From the IMG/VR virus record IMGVR_UViG_3300035698_007205, positions 1 to 39,571 of that record: DNA of 39,571 nucleotides, one strand, 5' to 3'. This document shows, in pieces, positions 18,212-26,835 of this stretch. Below the pieces are notes generated by a model. The model was not told where the DNA came from. It saw only the letters and a program-made list of their open reading frames with translations, and searched no databases. The position numbers and the translations under genes were made by a program. This DNA comes from a virus. Position 1 is the first letter of the stretch; each line of letters starts with the position of its first letter.

Positions 18212-19116
18212 TCCCATCCAAAAGTGACTTAGTTGCTTCAATAAATAAATTTAAATATCAAAATAAAATTTGCGAATATTATAATGTATCAACCCCCACA
18301 TTTATGAAATGAAAGAAGTTATACAGATTGAATGATTTGTTTAATTTTAAAAAGAATTCGGGAAATTGAGGCCCAAAGCCGCCAATGACAAATGTCCAAA
18401 AAAAGAAAATCAGCGAAACAAAAAAAAAGCAATATAAAAATGGAATTTGTTCAAATTTAAAATCAGAGGTGATTGAGATAATATGCCCGATATATAATGA
18501 AAAATTTTTAACAACAAATGACAGCCATAGAAGAAAAACTTGTAGTAAAATTTGTGGGAATAAATTAACTGGATTAACAAATACAAAAATTAATACATTT
18601 AACGCTATTTGCAAACAATGTGAAAAAAAAATTTATAAATATCCAAGTCAGCGTAATTCTCATACGTTTTGCTCATATGATTGTGCTAACAAATGAAGAA
18701 GAGGAAAAGATTATGAAGAATTATATGGCATTGATAAAGCAAGAGAAATAAAAACAATTATAATGAAAAAAACAATTGAAAATAATAAAAATATGCCATG
18801 AATTACTAACCCTCATATTATTCTAAAAAACAAAATGATTGAAAATAAAATTTATGATGGGTTTAAAACTTCCCAACAATTATTTTGGTTTGAAATAGAT
18901 GAATTAAATCAAAATGATAAAATATGTATTGAGGTTGATGGGGACTATTGGCATAACAGACCTAAGCAAAAAATAAACGACAAACGCAAAAACTCTTATT
19001 TGAAAAACAAAGGGTATTTAGTGTTAAGGTTTTGAGAAAATGATATTTATAATAATTTAAATAATATTATAGAAACAATTAAATTGGAGTTAAAGAATGT
19101 TAAAATTAAAAAGTAA
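18187..19116 (+). CDS. Vsr-like homing endonuclease 2 (reductase break without intein)
   Basis: A protein of 309 residues; ATG 18187 lies seven bases after GGAGGATAG. Trp: six TGA, two TGG. The N-terminal 45 residues resemble a helix-turn-helix (KFKYQNKICEYYNVSTPTFM). Then come Cys clusters (CSKICGNK, CKQCEKKIY, CSYDCANKW), a Lys-rich helix and the catalytic core CIEVDGDYWHNRP (Asp251, Trp TGG) and YLVLRFWEND (Trp TGA). It separates reductase part B from part C, where no splicing intein exists. This mirrors the mobE insertion that splits nrdA of phage Aeh1 into two functional chains. Its end overlaps the next gene by 20 bases. Confidence 0.85.
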
Positions 19117-21226
19117 AGACATAAATAAAGTATATGAAAGCGGTATGTGAGAGTTAAAATTTCCTGATACAGAATTTGAAAAATATAAAACTGAATGGGG
19201 CGGTGATTTACAAGACTGAGAATCTAAAGGTTATCCTGTAGAAGTATATAAGAAAATTAAAGCAAAAGATTTATGAGACACTATAATGATTTCTACATAT
19301 AATAGAAATGAACCCGGAGTATTATTTTTAGATTTGGCAAATAAGTTAAATACAATTCCAGAAGATGAAACAATTCAGGCAAGTAATCCCTGTATTACAG
19401 GAGACACTTTGGTTGCAGTTGCTGACGGGAGAAATGCCGTTTCAATTAAACAACTTGTAAAAGAAAATAAAGAAGTTCCTATTTATTCAGTATCAAATGA
19501 AAAAGTAGTAATAAAAACTGCAACGAAGATTTTCAAAACAAAAGAAAATGCAGAGATATTAAAAATAACACTAGATGATGACAGTACATTCAAATGTACG
19601 CCAGACCATAAAATAATGTTAAGAACTGGCAAATACATTAAAGCAATAAATTTGAAAGAAAATGATTCATTGATGCCATTTAATTCATATATTTCAAACA
19701 CAAGATATAGACAAATTTCTTCCAATACTGGTAGAGATAGAAGACAATATAGAATGATGGCAGAATATAATAATTTAATTGTAGATGTAAAAAAAACAGC
19801 AATACATCACAAAGATTTTAATAGTTTTAATGACAAGATTAATAATTTAGAAGCAATGCCCCACACAGAACATAGACATATTCACTCAACTAGAATTAAA
19901 GGAAAGAATAATCCATATTTTAGAATGACAGATGAATGGAAACATAATTTTGCTTCTCATCCGGGAGAAAAAAATGGTAGATTTTCTGGTATTTCAAATG
20001 ATGAATTAAAAAATATTATATTAACTGAAATTAAATCTAGAAAAAGACAGATTACAAAAAGTGAATATTTTGTATTATGTAATAAGTTTGGATTACCCAA
20101 ATCATTTTCAGAATTTAGAAAAAATAGTTTAGGCAAATCTCCTGTAGAATTGATAAAGGAATTAACGGTTAAAGCTGGGTTTGAAATTATACCAAAATAC
20201 AAACTTAGAAGCCTTATACATTATAACCATAAAGTCAAAAGAATTGAAAAAATAAACAATGAAGATGTTTATGATATGGTTGTTCCGGGCACAAATAATT
20301 TCGGTATAATAACAAGTTATAATGATGATAAATATATTACAAGCTCTGGAATTTTTATTCATAATTGTGGGGAAATATTAATGTCAACTGGCGTATGTAA
20401 TTTGGGTTCGTTAAATTTACCTAAATTTATAACAAAGGATGGCGTTGCTCAAAGAGCGTATTTTGATTTTGATAAATTTGAGGCATGTATTATTATTGCT
20501 ATTAGATTTTTAGATAACATTAATGATATTTCAAACACACCACTTCCAGAATATGACAAATCATTAAAAGAAAAGAGAAGAATTGGATTAGGCGTTATGG
20601 GTTTAGGTTCTTTACATTTTATGATGATGATGAAATATGGCGGGCTAAAATCACAAGAATTTACTGAAATGTTATTTAAAACGAAATCTGGTTGTGAAAT
20701 TTTGGCATCAGCAATGCTGGGAGAGGAAAAGGGGTCATTTAAGTTTTTTGATAAGGGCAAATATTTTAATACACATTGGTGGAAAAATTTACAGATACAT
20801 GAAAATATTAAAAAAAATATCGAAACAATTGGATGTATGAGAAATAGTCATAGGTCAGCAAACGCTCCAACTGGTAATTGTGTGAGAAAAAACACAAAAA
20901 TCCAAACCAAAGATGGTATAAAATCAATTGCTCAAATTTTTAGAGAAAATAAAATTGATATATCGAAAGAAGAAAAAAATCAATCCTTTATTCCAATCAG
21001 AACTACAGAAGTTAAAACTTTAAGCGGATACAAAAGAATTACTGGGCTTTATATAAATGATAATAATAAAGTATATTCTGTCAAAACAAGCAATAAAAAT
21101 AAAATCGAAGGAACAAATGAACATAAGGTTTTGGTTAAAGTAGATGAAAAAACTGCAAAATGAGTAGAATTACAAGATGTAAAAGTCGGAGACAAAATTT
21201 TATTACAAAAAAAGCACCCACACTAA
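19097..21226 (+). CDS. nrdJ: Reductase part C: extein, full HNH intein, extein, N-intein
   Basis: A protein of 709 residues from ATG 19097 behind TTGGAGTTAAAGA. Residues 17-98 are reductase (MWELKFPDTEFEKY, GDLQDWESKGYPVEVYK, STYNRNEPGVLF) up to ASNP. A 325-residue intein (19391-20365) interrupts the catalytic NP/CGE site. 171 further reductase residues follow (TGVCNLGSLNLPKF, RIGLGVMGLGSLHFMMM, NSHRSANAPTGN). Then a second N-intein begins at Cys 20879 and the gene ends TAA 21224. Trp: four TGA, four TGG. The first 16 residues (MLKLKSKDINKVYESG) have no clear counterpart in typical reductases and are probably the chain start created by the break. Confidence 0.9.
19391..20365 (+). other. Full-length intein with HNH endonuclease domain in NPCGE site
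   Basis: 325 residues spliced in cis. Cys1 starts CITGDTLVAVADGRNAVSIK; block B is DDDSTFKCTPDHKIM (TPDH). The centre has an HNH endonuclease with AIHHKDFNSFNDKINNLEAM and EHRHIHS, plus a NUMOD-type GKNNPYF. Block F is NEDVYDMVVPGTNNFGI and the end is GIFIHN with +1 Cys, which restores NPCGE with the radical-site Cys. Insertion in the most conserved active-site motif is typical of inteins. No TGA codon occurs in it. Confidence 0.93.
20879..21223 (+). other. N-terminal half of split intein 3 (reductase)
   Basis: 115 residues from Cys1 (CVRKNTKIQTKDGIKSIAQI). Block B is NKIEGTNEHKVLV, with T-x-x-H as TNEH. It ends WVELQDVKVGDKILLQKK before the stop; that Trp is TGA 21161-21163. It interrupts NAPTGN/TGIYAG; the partner C-half is 22278-22418. 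Confidence 0.92.
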
Positions 21227-21261
21227 TATATATATATATAGAATTATAAGGTAGGTGCTTT
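21211..21261 (+). promoter_or_regulatory. Hairpin enclosing the ribosome binding site of endonuclease 3
   Basis: AAAGCACCCAC (21211-21221) pairs with GTAGGTGCTTT (21251-21261) at 10 of 11 positions. The stem includes the nrdJ part C 3' end and closes two bases before endonuclease ATG 21264, so it covers the only purine-rich ribosome binding region (AAGGTAGG). The loop is a run of AT repeats. Hairpins that delay endonuclease translation are known for T4 I-TevI. The same control is inferred here. Confidence 0.65.
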
Positions 21262-21263
21262 AG

Positions 21264-22277
21264 ATGGAAAGAAAAAAAAGAGGAAAATACAAAAGTTATA
21301 AAATGAGAATATATGAGGAAAATTCTAAGGAAGTTGCAGATAAATTATGAGAAGAATATTTACTAAAAATATCTCAAAGTTTAGATGGATTTGTAAAAAG
21401 ATATGGTAAAGAGTTAGGAGAAGAAAAATATAATTTATTTATTGAAAAGTCCAAACACACAAGGGTTAAATATATTAAGAAATATGGAGAAATGTCAGGA
21501 AATGTAAAGTGAAACGCTTACATTCAGAAGAAAAAAGAAACATCCAAAAGAAGTATTAAATATTGGTTGAAAAGATATGATGGTGATTATGAATTGGCGA
21601 AAATTGCCCAATCGAATTATCAAAGAAGAGATAAAGATTTTTTTATTAAAAAATATGGTAAAGAAGATGGTCAAATAAAATACAATCGTAGAGCAGAAAA
21701 ACAAAAAAAATCAATAAATGAACATTATAAAAAAGATGGGAGCAAAGAGGCTCATGCAATTTGTATAAAGACATTTATAAACAAATGAGGTGAAGACATC
21801 GGTGAACAAAAATATAAAGAATATTTATTAAAAACATCACCTAGTATAATTTGAAATAAATCATCCATTTCAAAAGTTTCACAAGATTTTTGCAATGCGT
21901 TAGAAGATAATATTGACGAGCCGTTAAGGGAATATATAAAGTATGCTACAAAAAATAATGAATGGTGAATTTATGACTCAAACAACAGGGGATATTTTTT
22001 TTATGATTTTACTATAGTTAAATCCAATAATAAAAAAATAATAGAATTTAACGGTGATTATTGGCATGCCAACCCTCAAATTTATACCGAAAATTGAAAA
22101 CATAATGTTTTGGATATTACTGCCGAAAAAATATGAGAAAGAGATGAATATAAATATAAATTGGCACGAGAAAATGGTTTTGATATATTGGTAATATGGG
22201 AAAAAGAATGAAGAAATAATAAGGAAGACGTTATAAAAAAAAGTATTAATTTTATAAAAAATATTGAGGAGAAATAA
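21264..22277 (+). CDS. Vsr-like homing endonuclease 3 (reductase split intein 3)
   Basis: A protein of 337 residues with eight TGA and four TGG Trp. Residues 43-184 contain at least four copies of a short motif of the form F-I/V-K-K/R-Y-G-x-x-x-G-x-x-K-Y (about 43-56, 70-83, 127-140, 171-184), probably a modular DNA-reading region and different from the zinc fingers of endonucleases 1 and 2. The catalytic core is IIEFNGDYWHANP (Asn263 where the others have Asp) and ILVIWEKEW. It lies between the intein 3 halves; its TAA (22275-22277) touches the next ATG. The start ribosome site is inside a hairpin. The Asn substitution may affect metal binding or may show that the next Asp (GDY) is the catalytic one. 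Confidence 0.85.
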
Positions 22278-22418
22278 ATGGAAATAATTAATATTGAAAA
22301 TTTAGATTTAATTGAAGAAGAAATCCAATCAATTGAATTGATTAAAGATGATACATATGATATAGAGGTAGAAGATGTTCACCATTATATTTTGAATAAT
22401 GGGATTATATCTCACAAC
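22278..22418 (+). other. C-terminal half of split intein 3 (reductase)
   Basis: 47 residues with block F TYDIEVEDVHHYILNNGI and terminal SHN (His 22413-22415, Asn 22416-22418), and +1 Thr. It is closely similar to the helicase C-intein over SIELIKDDTYDIEVED. Confidence 0.92.
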
Positions 22419-23558
22419 ACTGGAATTTATGCTGGAGTAGTTTCGGGTGGAATCGAACCTGTATTTATGAAACAATATGTACGATGGTCAATGGTTAGTG
22501 ATTACGAAAAAAGAAAAATGCTTAAGAGTGGTATTGAGTTTCCAGATATAGTTAAGAACGAATGGTTTGAAACTAAAAATTTCACATTTGTTCGTAAAGG
22601 TGATGAGCAAATTTTACAAGGTACAATAGATGATATAGATTATGAGATAGATAAGAATAGAGGGCTAACAAAAGCAACTGATGTTATAGATTATGGGTAT
22701 CAATGATTATTAGATAATGAAACAGACATTAACATTGCAGAGGCTGAACATGGAGAACAGTTAGCAACGACAACCGAATTAACCGTAAGAGACCATATCA
22801 ATATCTTAAAAATAATTTCACATTATACAGACATGAATAGTAGCAAGACGGTAAATTTGCCAAATGAATACACTTATGATGACTTCAAAGGTTTATATTA
22901 TAATGCTTGGGAAAATAACATAAAGGGCTTAACAACTTACAGGGCAGGTACAATGATAGCTGTTTTAGAAAAGAAAAAAGAGATTAAAAAATATCAATCT
23001 GAATTAGAAAAGATGTTCATTGAGGCTAATGGTAATGTTATTAAAGAAGATGTTAAAATACCAACAGAATATTTTTCTAAAGGATATGTTATTAAGGATA
23101 GAAACTTAAAGAAGTGGTATTTTAATGTTGCGTTTGCCGATAGTGCCCACAAGAAGCCTTTTGCTTTCTTTATTTCAACTAATAGAAGGGCCAGAGGCGA
23201 GGTTGCAGATAACGCTATTGAGGCTCTTGAAGGATTAATTAGAAAAAATAAAATTAGTGAAAAGTTAATTGATAGGCAAAAGGCGAAATATATAAATGAG
23301 AGTAATGTTAATAGAGTTGCAAGGTCAATTAGTATGGCATTAAGACATAACATTGCTATTGCAGATATTGTTAATGTATTAGATAATTGTCATGATGGAT
23401 TTGCTACAGTATTATTTGCTACTAAAAAAATATTAAGTAAATTTATAAATGATGGAACAAAAATTAAAGGTGAAAAATGCCCAGACTGTGGCAGGCGGAC
23501 TTTAGTTTACCAAGAGGGTTGTGTAATGTGCAGTAATTGTTCGTGAACTAAATGTTAG
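22278..23558 (+). CDS. nrdJ: C-intein fused to reductase part D (C-terminal part)
   Basis: A protein of 426 residues from ATG 22278, directly after endonuclease 3 and behind GAGGAG. 47 C-intein residues end SHN; the extein starts at Thr 22419 (TGIYAGVVSGGIEPVFMKQY), a conserved reductase barrel segment. 379 extein residues follow, with NEYTYDDFKGLYYNAWENNI, GLTTYRAGT and a C-terminus CPDCGRRTLVYQEGC then CSNCSWTKC. That Cys-rich ending is typical of NrdJ class II enzymes and provides the shuttle thiols. Trp: two TGA (22704-22706 and 23544-23546, the latter in the terminal Cys cluster), four TGG. Stop TAG 23556-23558. Parts A-D sum to about 911 extein residues. Confidence 0.92.
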
Positions 23559-23567
23559 GAGGTTGTT

Positions 23568-23822
23568 GTGAAATTTATTGCTGTAGTTGGTAGGAATAAT
23601 AGTCAGGCAAGTTATTGGATACATATAGGCGTTGACCCCAAAACTCTTGTCGTTAATAATAAGACAGAAATTGTATATGAAAATGGTGATACATATTTTA
23701 TAGTAAATAGTATACATGATTTGCATGGCATGAATATAGATGAATATATGATATTAGAAGGCGCCAGAGATAGAGAAGATTATAAAGAGTTGATAAGAGA
23801 ACTTGAATATAGGAAAAAATAA
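23568..23822 (+). CDS. Hypothetical protein, 84 residues
   Basis: Starts GTG 23568 with TAGGAGG directly upstream (the TAG is the reductase stop). The protein has a beta-rich N-terminal half (MKFIAVVGRNNSQASYWIHI) and an acidic/basic helical end. One Trp, TGG. The TAA overlaps the next ATG by one base, suggesting translational coupling. The family is not recognised. Confidence 0.55.
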   Translation: MKFIAVVGRNNSQASYWIHIGVDPKTLVVNNKTEIVYENGDTYFIVNSIHDLHGMNIDEYMILEGARDREDYKELIRELEYRKK

Positions 23823-24259
23823 TGAAAGATTATAAAGAGTACAAAAAGAAAGTAACCGTTATGGCAAAATTATTTGAAGAGGGTGACGAAGATGGAGTGA
23901 ATTGTTTACGAGACCGTGATTTTTGTTATTATTTAGAGAATCAAGAAAAATACAAGAAATGTGATAAATGTACTGCCCCAGTCAAAATAAAACCATACAT
24001 ATCAACATTAGAGAATCAAATGCATTTTGGGTTTTGGGAAGATAATTATATATGCATTGGTCCCAAAAATGAAAGATGACTTGTTAGAAAAGATATATTT
24101 GAAGAAACTTATGAGGAGATACCAAAGGTTATTATTGATAAAGAGCCCACCCAAAGGGTAGATGTTTTAGAGCTTATGAAGGCTTGCGGAGATGTCACTA
24201 AAGAAGAAATAGAAGAACTAAAACAACTCAAAATGGATAAATTTTATTCAAATATGTAA
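23822..24259 (+). CDS. Hypothetical Cys-containing protein, 145 residues
   Basis: ATG 23822 overlaps the previous stop. TGA 24077-24079 is read as Trp, extending the protein by 60 residues to TAA 24257-24259. Residues 35-70 have CYYLENQEKYKKCDKCTAPV, a possible zinc site with too few clear ligands to assign. The C-terminal region is acidic and helical. No family is recognised. Confidence 0.6.
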
Positions 24260-24282
24260 TTTATAAATTATAAGGAGATGTA

Positions 24283-24648
24283 ATGGAAGATAAAATTAAA
24301 GTATTATCAGCATTAAAAAAACAATTAGATTTAATGTTAGAAATTAGTATAATTTCGCTAAATGAAGGTACAAAAACAAGCAAAGCAATAAATGATTTAT
24401 GTGAAGCAGACATAGATTATATGTGAAGCAAATTCAACAAATATAGAAGGCATCTAATGGGAAATATGATAGACAACGATATACAGCCTATTAAAAAATA
24501 TAAACCAAAAATATATCATATGCCAACTGATTTATCTATTTGTCCCAAATGTGGCGGCGAAACAACGACTTACAGGCACCCCTATGCAAAGATATGGTGT
24601 AGAAATTGTGGCCATGTACTTAGGGAGGAAGGTCAGCGTGGAAGATAA
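24283..24648 (+). CDS. Small zinc-ribbon protein
   Basis: A protein of 121 residues behind AAGGAGATGTA. TGA 24423-24425 is Trp in YMWSKFN; one Trp is TGG. The C-terminal 40 residues form a zinc ribbon: CPKCGGETTTYR then WCRNCGHVL, two C-x-x-C pairs about 20 residues apart. The N-terminal 70 residues are helical. Possibly a transcription or nucleic-acid accessory protein, but nothing more specific can be said. Its last bases overlap the cupin gene. Confidence 0.65.
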
Positions 24649-25003
24649 ATTATTGCCACAAAAAGAAATATATAAGGTCAAAAAGGGATGGGGCTATGAA
24701 CTATGAATTCATAATGATGAGGATTATTGCGGCAAAATATTACACATTAACGTTGGCAAGAAATGTTCTTTGCATTTTCACTTAAAAAAGAAAGAAACTT
24801 TTTATTTACAGAAGGGTAAAATATTATTAACAATAATTTATAACGATGGAGAAAAATCTACATATATATTAGATGTTGGAGATTCAATGGAAATTAGTAG
24901 AGGATTGGTTCATCAAATGGAAGCGCTTGAAGATTCAGATATTATTGAATTTTCAACCCAGCATTTTGACAGCGATAGTTATAGAATAAAAAAAGGAGAT
25001 TAA
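24638..25003 (+). CDS. Cupin-domain protein
   Basis: A protein of 121 residues from GTG 24638 behind AGGGAGGAAGG, overlapping the previous gene by 11 bases. The N-terminus KVKKGWGYELWIHNDEDYCG (second Trp TGA 24704-24706) and KKCSLHFHLKKKETFYLQKG form cupin motif 1 (H-x-H, then E and G). GDSMEISRGLVHQMEAL is motif 2. The pattern resembles sugar-phosphate isomerase or dTDP-sugar-type single cupins. The substrate is unknown. Confidence 0.75.
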
Positions 25004-25005
25004 CG

Positions 25006-25548
25006 GTGAACAAAAATTTAGGAAAGATTATTATTGGCGAAGAAGCATTAAAAGCAAGAATTGAGCAGTTGGGAGTTGAATTAACCAATGATTATAGAGA
25101 TAAGAAACCAATATTTATCTGTATATTACGAGGTGGAGTAATGTTCTTATCAGATTTAATTAGAGAAGTTGGCACTGATTTAGAGATTGATTTTATGTCA
25201 GTTTCAAGTTATGGTAATAGTACCGAATCATCTGGAGTTGTAAAGATTCGCAAAGATATAGATACAGATATTAAAGATAGACATGTAGTTATTATAGAAG
25301 ATATTGTAGATACGGGCCTTACATTAAAATATATCTCTGAATATTTACAAAGACATAAACCTCTTTCTGTAAAAATATGTTCTTTATTAGATAAGGTTGA
25401 GGCTAGAGAAGTCGAGATAAAGGTTGACTATGTTGGGTTTGAAATAGAGAACGAATTTGTTGTTGGCTATGGAATTGACTATGCAGAAAAATATAGAAAT
25501 CTGCCTTATATTGGAGTCGTAAAAGAAGAAGTGTATATGGAGATATAA
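25006..25548 (+). CDS. hpt: Hypoxanthine phosphoribosyltransferase
   Basis: A protein of 180 residues, the usual length. GTG 25006 is preceded by AAAGGAGATTAAC. The PRPP loop is VVIIEDIVDTGLTL, preceded by CILRGGVMFLSDL (PPi loop); SVSSYGNSTESSG is the flexible loop; VDYVGFEIENEFVVGYGIDY is the typical C-terminal base-binding segment. It converts hypoxanthine or guanine plus PRPP into IMP or GMP, salvaging purines. No Trp. Confidence 0.93.
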   Translation: MNKNLGKIIIGEEALKARIEQLGVELTNDYRDKKPIFICILRGGVMFLSDLIREVGTDLEIDFMSVSSYGNSTESSGVVKIRKDIDTDIKDRHVVIIEDIVDTGLTLKYISEYLQRHKPLSVKICSLLDKVEAREVEIKVDYVGFEIENEFVVGYGIDYAEKYRNLPYIGVVKEEVYMEI

Positions 25549-25549
25549 T

Positions 25550-25951
25550 ATGGACAATAATTATACAAACATTATAAATGAATTAATAGTAAATGGCAGT
25601 AATAACGTTGATGAATTTGATTATGAGCAGGTTTCAGATGGGTTTCATACATTTGGCGAATTATATGAATTTAGAAAATTATATAATGCTTTATTGTTTA
25701 ATGAATGGGCGAAACATTATAAATTTTCTGTTCACAAATCACTTAGACATTATAACGGAGAAAAATGTTTTGACGGTAGCTGGTTTATTGTTTCGGCAAT
25801 GTTGCCGTCAGGTCAAATATCAAATCATTATAAAATAGAAGATTGGGATTTATTTGATGTTCCTATTGCTGACAAGGCAATATTTGCATTTGACGGGCAT
25901 ACTACAGGCGATGTAATAAAAAGGTTAAAAGAAACTTTGGAGGATAAATAA
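25550..25951 (+). CDS. Conserved phage hypothetical protein (DGHT family)
   Basis: A protein of 133 residues. The pattern FGELYEFRKLYNALLFNEWA, SLRHYNGEKCFDGSWFIVSA, QISNHYKIEDWDLF and FAFDGHTTGDVIKRL matches a widespread unnamed phage protein family ending in a D-G-H-T motif. The function of the family is not known to me. Three Trp, all TGG. Its stop overlaps the next ATG. Confidence 0.75.
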   Translation: MDNNYTNIINELIVNGSNNVDEFDYEQVSDGFHTFGELYEFRKLYNALLFNEWAKHYKFSVHKSLRHYNGEKCFDGSWFIVSAMLPSGQISNHYKIEDWDLFDVPIADKAIFAFDGHTTGDVIKRLKETLEDK

Positions 25952-26124
25952 TGAGTGCGTATGAACCAAAAAAGATACCAAAAAAAGTATGGATAACGCA
26001 TAAGAATTGACTGAAAAGAAATCCCTATGATTGTTCCACACCATTACCAAGACAAATTTATTTAACAGAAAGTAATATAAAGAAATTAATAAATGACCCA
26101 AATAAAACATGGAGATTGCAATAG
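25951..26124 (+). CDS. Small basic hypothetical protein, 57 residues
   Basis: ATG 25951 overlaps the previous TAA. One TGA (Trp in HKNWLKRNPYDCS) and two TGG. Basic N-terminal half, and the end (LINDPNKTWRLQ) may be helical. Stop TAG 26122-26124. The family is not recognised. Readable only with TGA as Trp. Confidence 0.5.
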
Positions 26125-26132
26125 GAGGAAAT

Positions 26133-26651
26133 ATGATTAAGGTTATAAAACCAACAGAAGAATATTTTGGATTAAATAAAGAAAAATGTGTCAAAGTTTT
26201 TTTGGCTGGCGGCATACAAGGCTGTCCAGATTGGCAAGGAGACCTTGTAGAAAATCTACATAGCCGGGCCTGGGCAAACCAAGGTATTCCCATTATCATT
26301 TATAATCCAAGAAGAGACACAAGGTTTGATAAGGACGATGATGATGAGTACGAAGCTCAAGTTGCTTGGGAAGCGGAGCATCTAAAAAGCGCAGATATAA
26401 TTGTTTATTGGTTTTCAAAAGGTTCTGTCAATCCAATAACATTATTTGAATATGGAATGTATGGGTTGTCTGGGAATAAGCCAATAGTTGTTGGCATTGA
26501 TAAAGAATATGAAAAAGAAAGAAGCGTGGTTATGCAAACATTATTGGCAAGACCAGAAACAGAAATAAATCTTGGTGGAGAATTTTTTGCCCATGATATT
26601 ATTGATAAAATAATTGAAGTAAATACTTCTAAAGGGGGCATAAGTAAATAA
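26133..26651 (+). CDS. Nucleoside 2-deoxyribosyltransferase-like protein
   Basis: A protein of 172 residues; ATG 26133 follows TAGGAGGAAAT. VKVFLAGGIQGCPDWQGDLV, YNPRRD, QVAWEAEHLKSADIIVYWFS and NPITLFEYGMYG match the nucleoside deoxyribosyltransferase-like fold (NDT/DCDPase family), including the L-F-E-Y/L-G motif with the active-site Glu. It would transfer or release deoxyribose from deoxynucleosides or dNMPs, in nucleotide salvage beside HPRT. Four TGG Trp, no TGA. Confidence 0.8.
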   Translation: MIKVIKPTEEYFGLNKEKCVKVFLAGGIQGCPDWQGDLVENLHSRAWANQGIPIIIYNPRRDTRFDKDDDDEYEAQVAWEAEHLKSADIIVYWFSKGSVNPITLFEYGMYGLSGNKPIVVGIDKEYEKERSVVMQTLLARPETEINLGGEFFAHDIIDKIIEVNTSKGGISK

Positions 26652-26835
26652 TGAAAAATAAAATTTCAGTATTTGGCAGTACACAATACGATTAAATCTT
26701 TACGATTTGGCCAAATTTGTCCGCTAAATATAGGGCACTCATGCATCACCTCTGTTGATATGGCAATAGATGAATTCAAAATAAAATTTGGAGAGTTTCA
26801 CAATAATATAGATAAATATAAAAAGGAGATTAAAG
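26651..26835 (+). pseudogene. Degenerate stretch with a 14-codon stub
   Basis: ATG 26651 gives only MKNKISVFGSTQYD before TAA 26693-26695. One frame over, an open stretch without ATG encodes SLRFGQICPLNIGHSCITSV and runs to TAA 26850-26852, overlapping the next gene. A third frame reads NLYDLAKFVR then stop. The start resembles a gene beginning but no frame is convincing, so this looks like a frameshifted or deleted gene remnant, or a sequencing error. Confidence 0.35.

Noticed and set aside
17991-19100. Group I or II intron explaining the second reductase break
   Set aside because: Part C has its own GGAG site and ATG, part B has its own stop, and the exon edges do not meet cleanly. I saw no convincing catalytic intron core, though I could not fold the RNA.
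25593-25838. An 81-codon frame within the DGHT-family gene, with similar frames at 31494-31679 and 35995-36198
   Set aside because: These are alternative frames of well-recognised genes (DGHT family, nadE, MGTRS family) without independent support.
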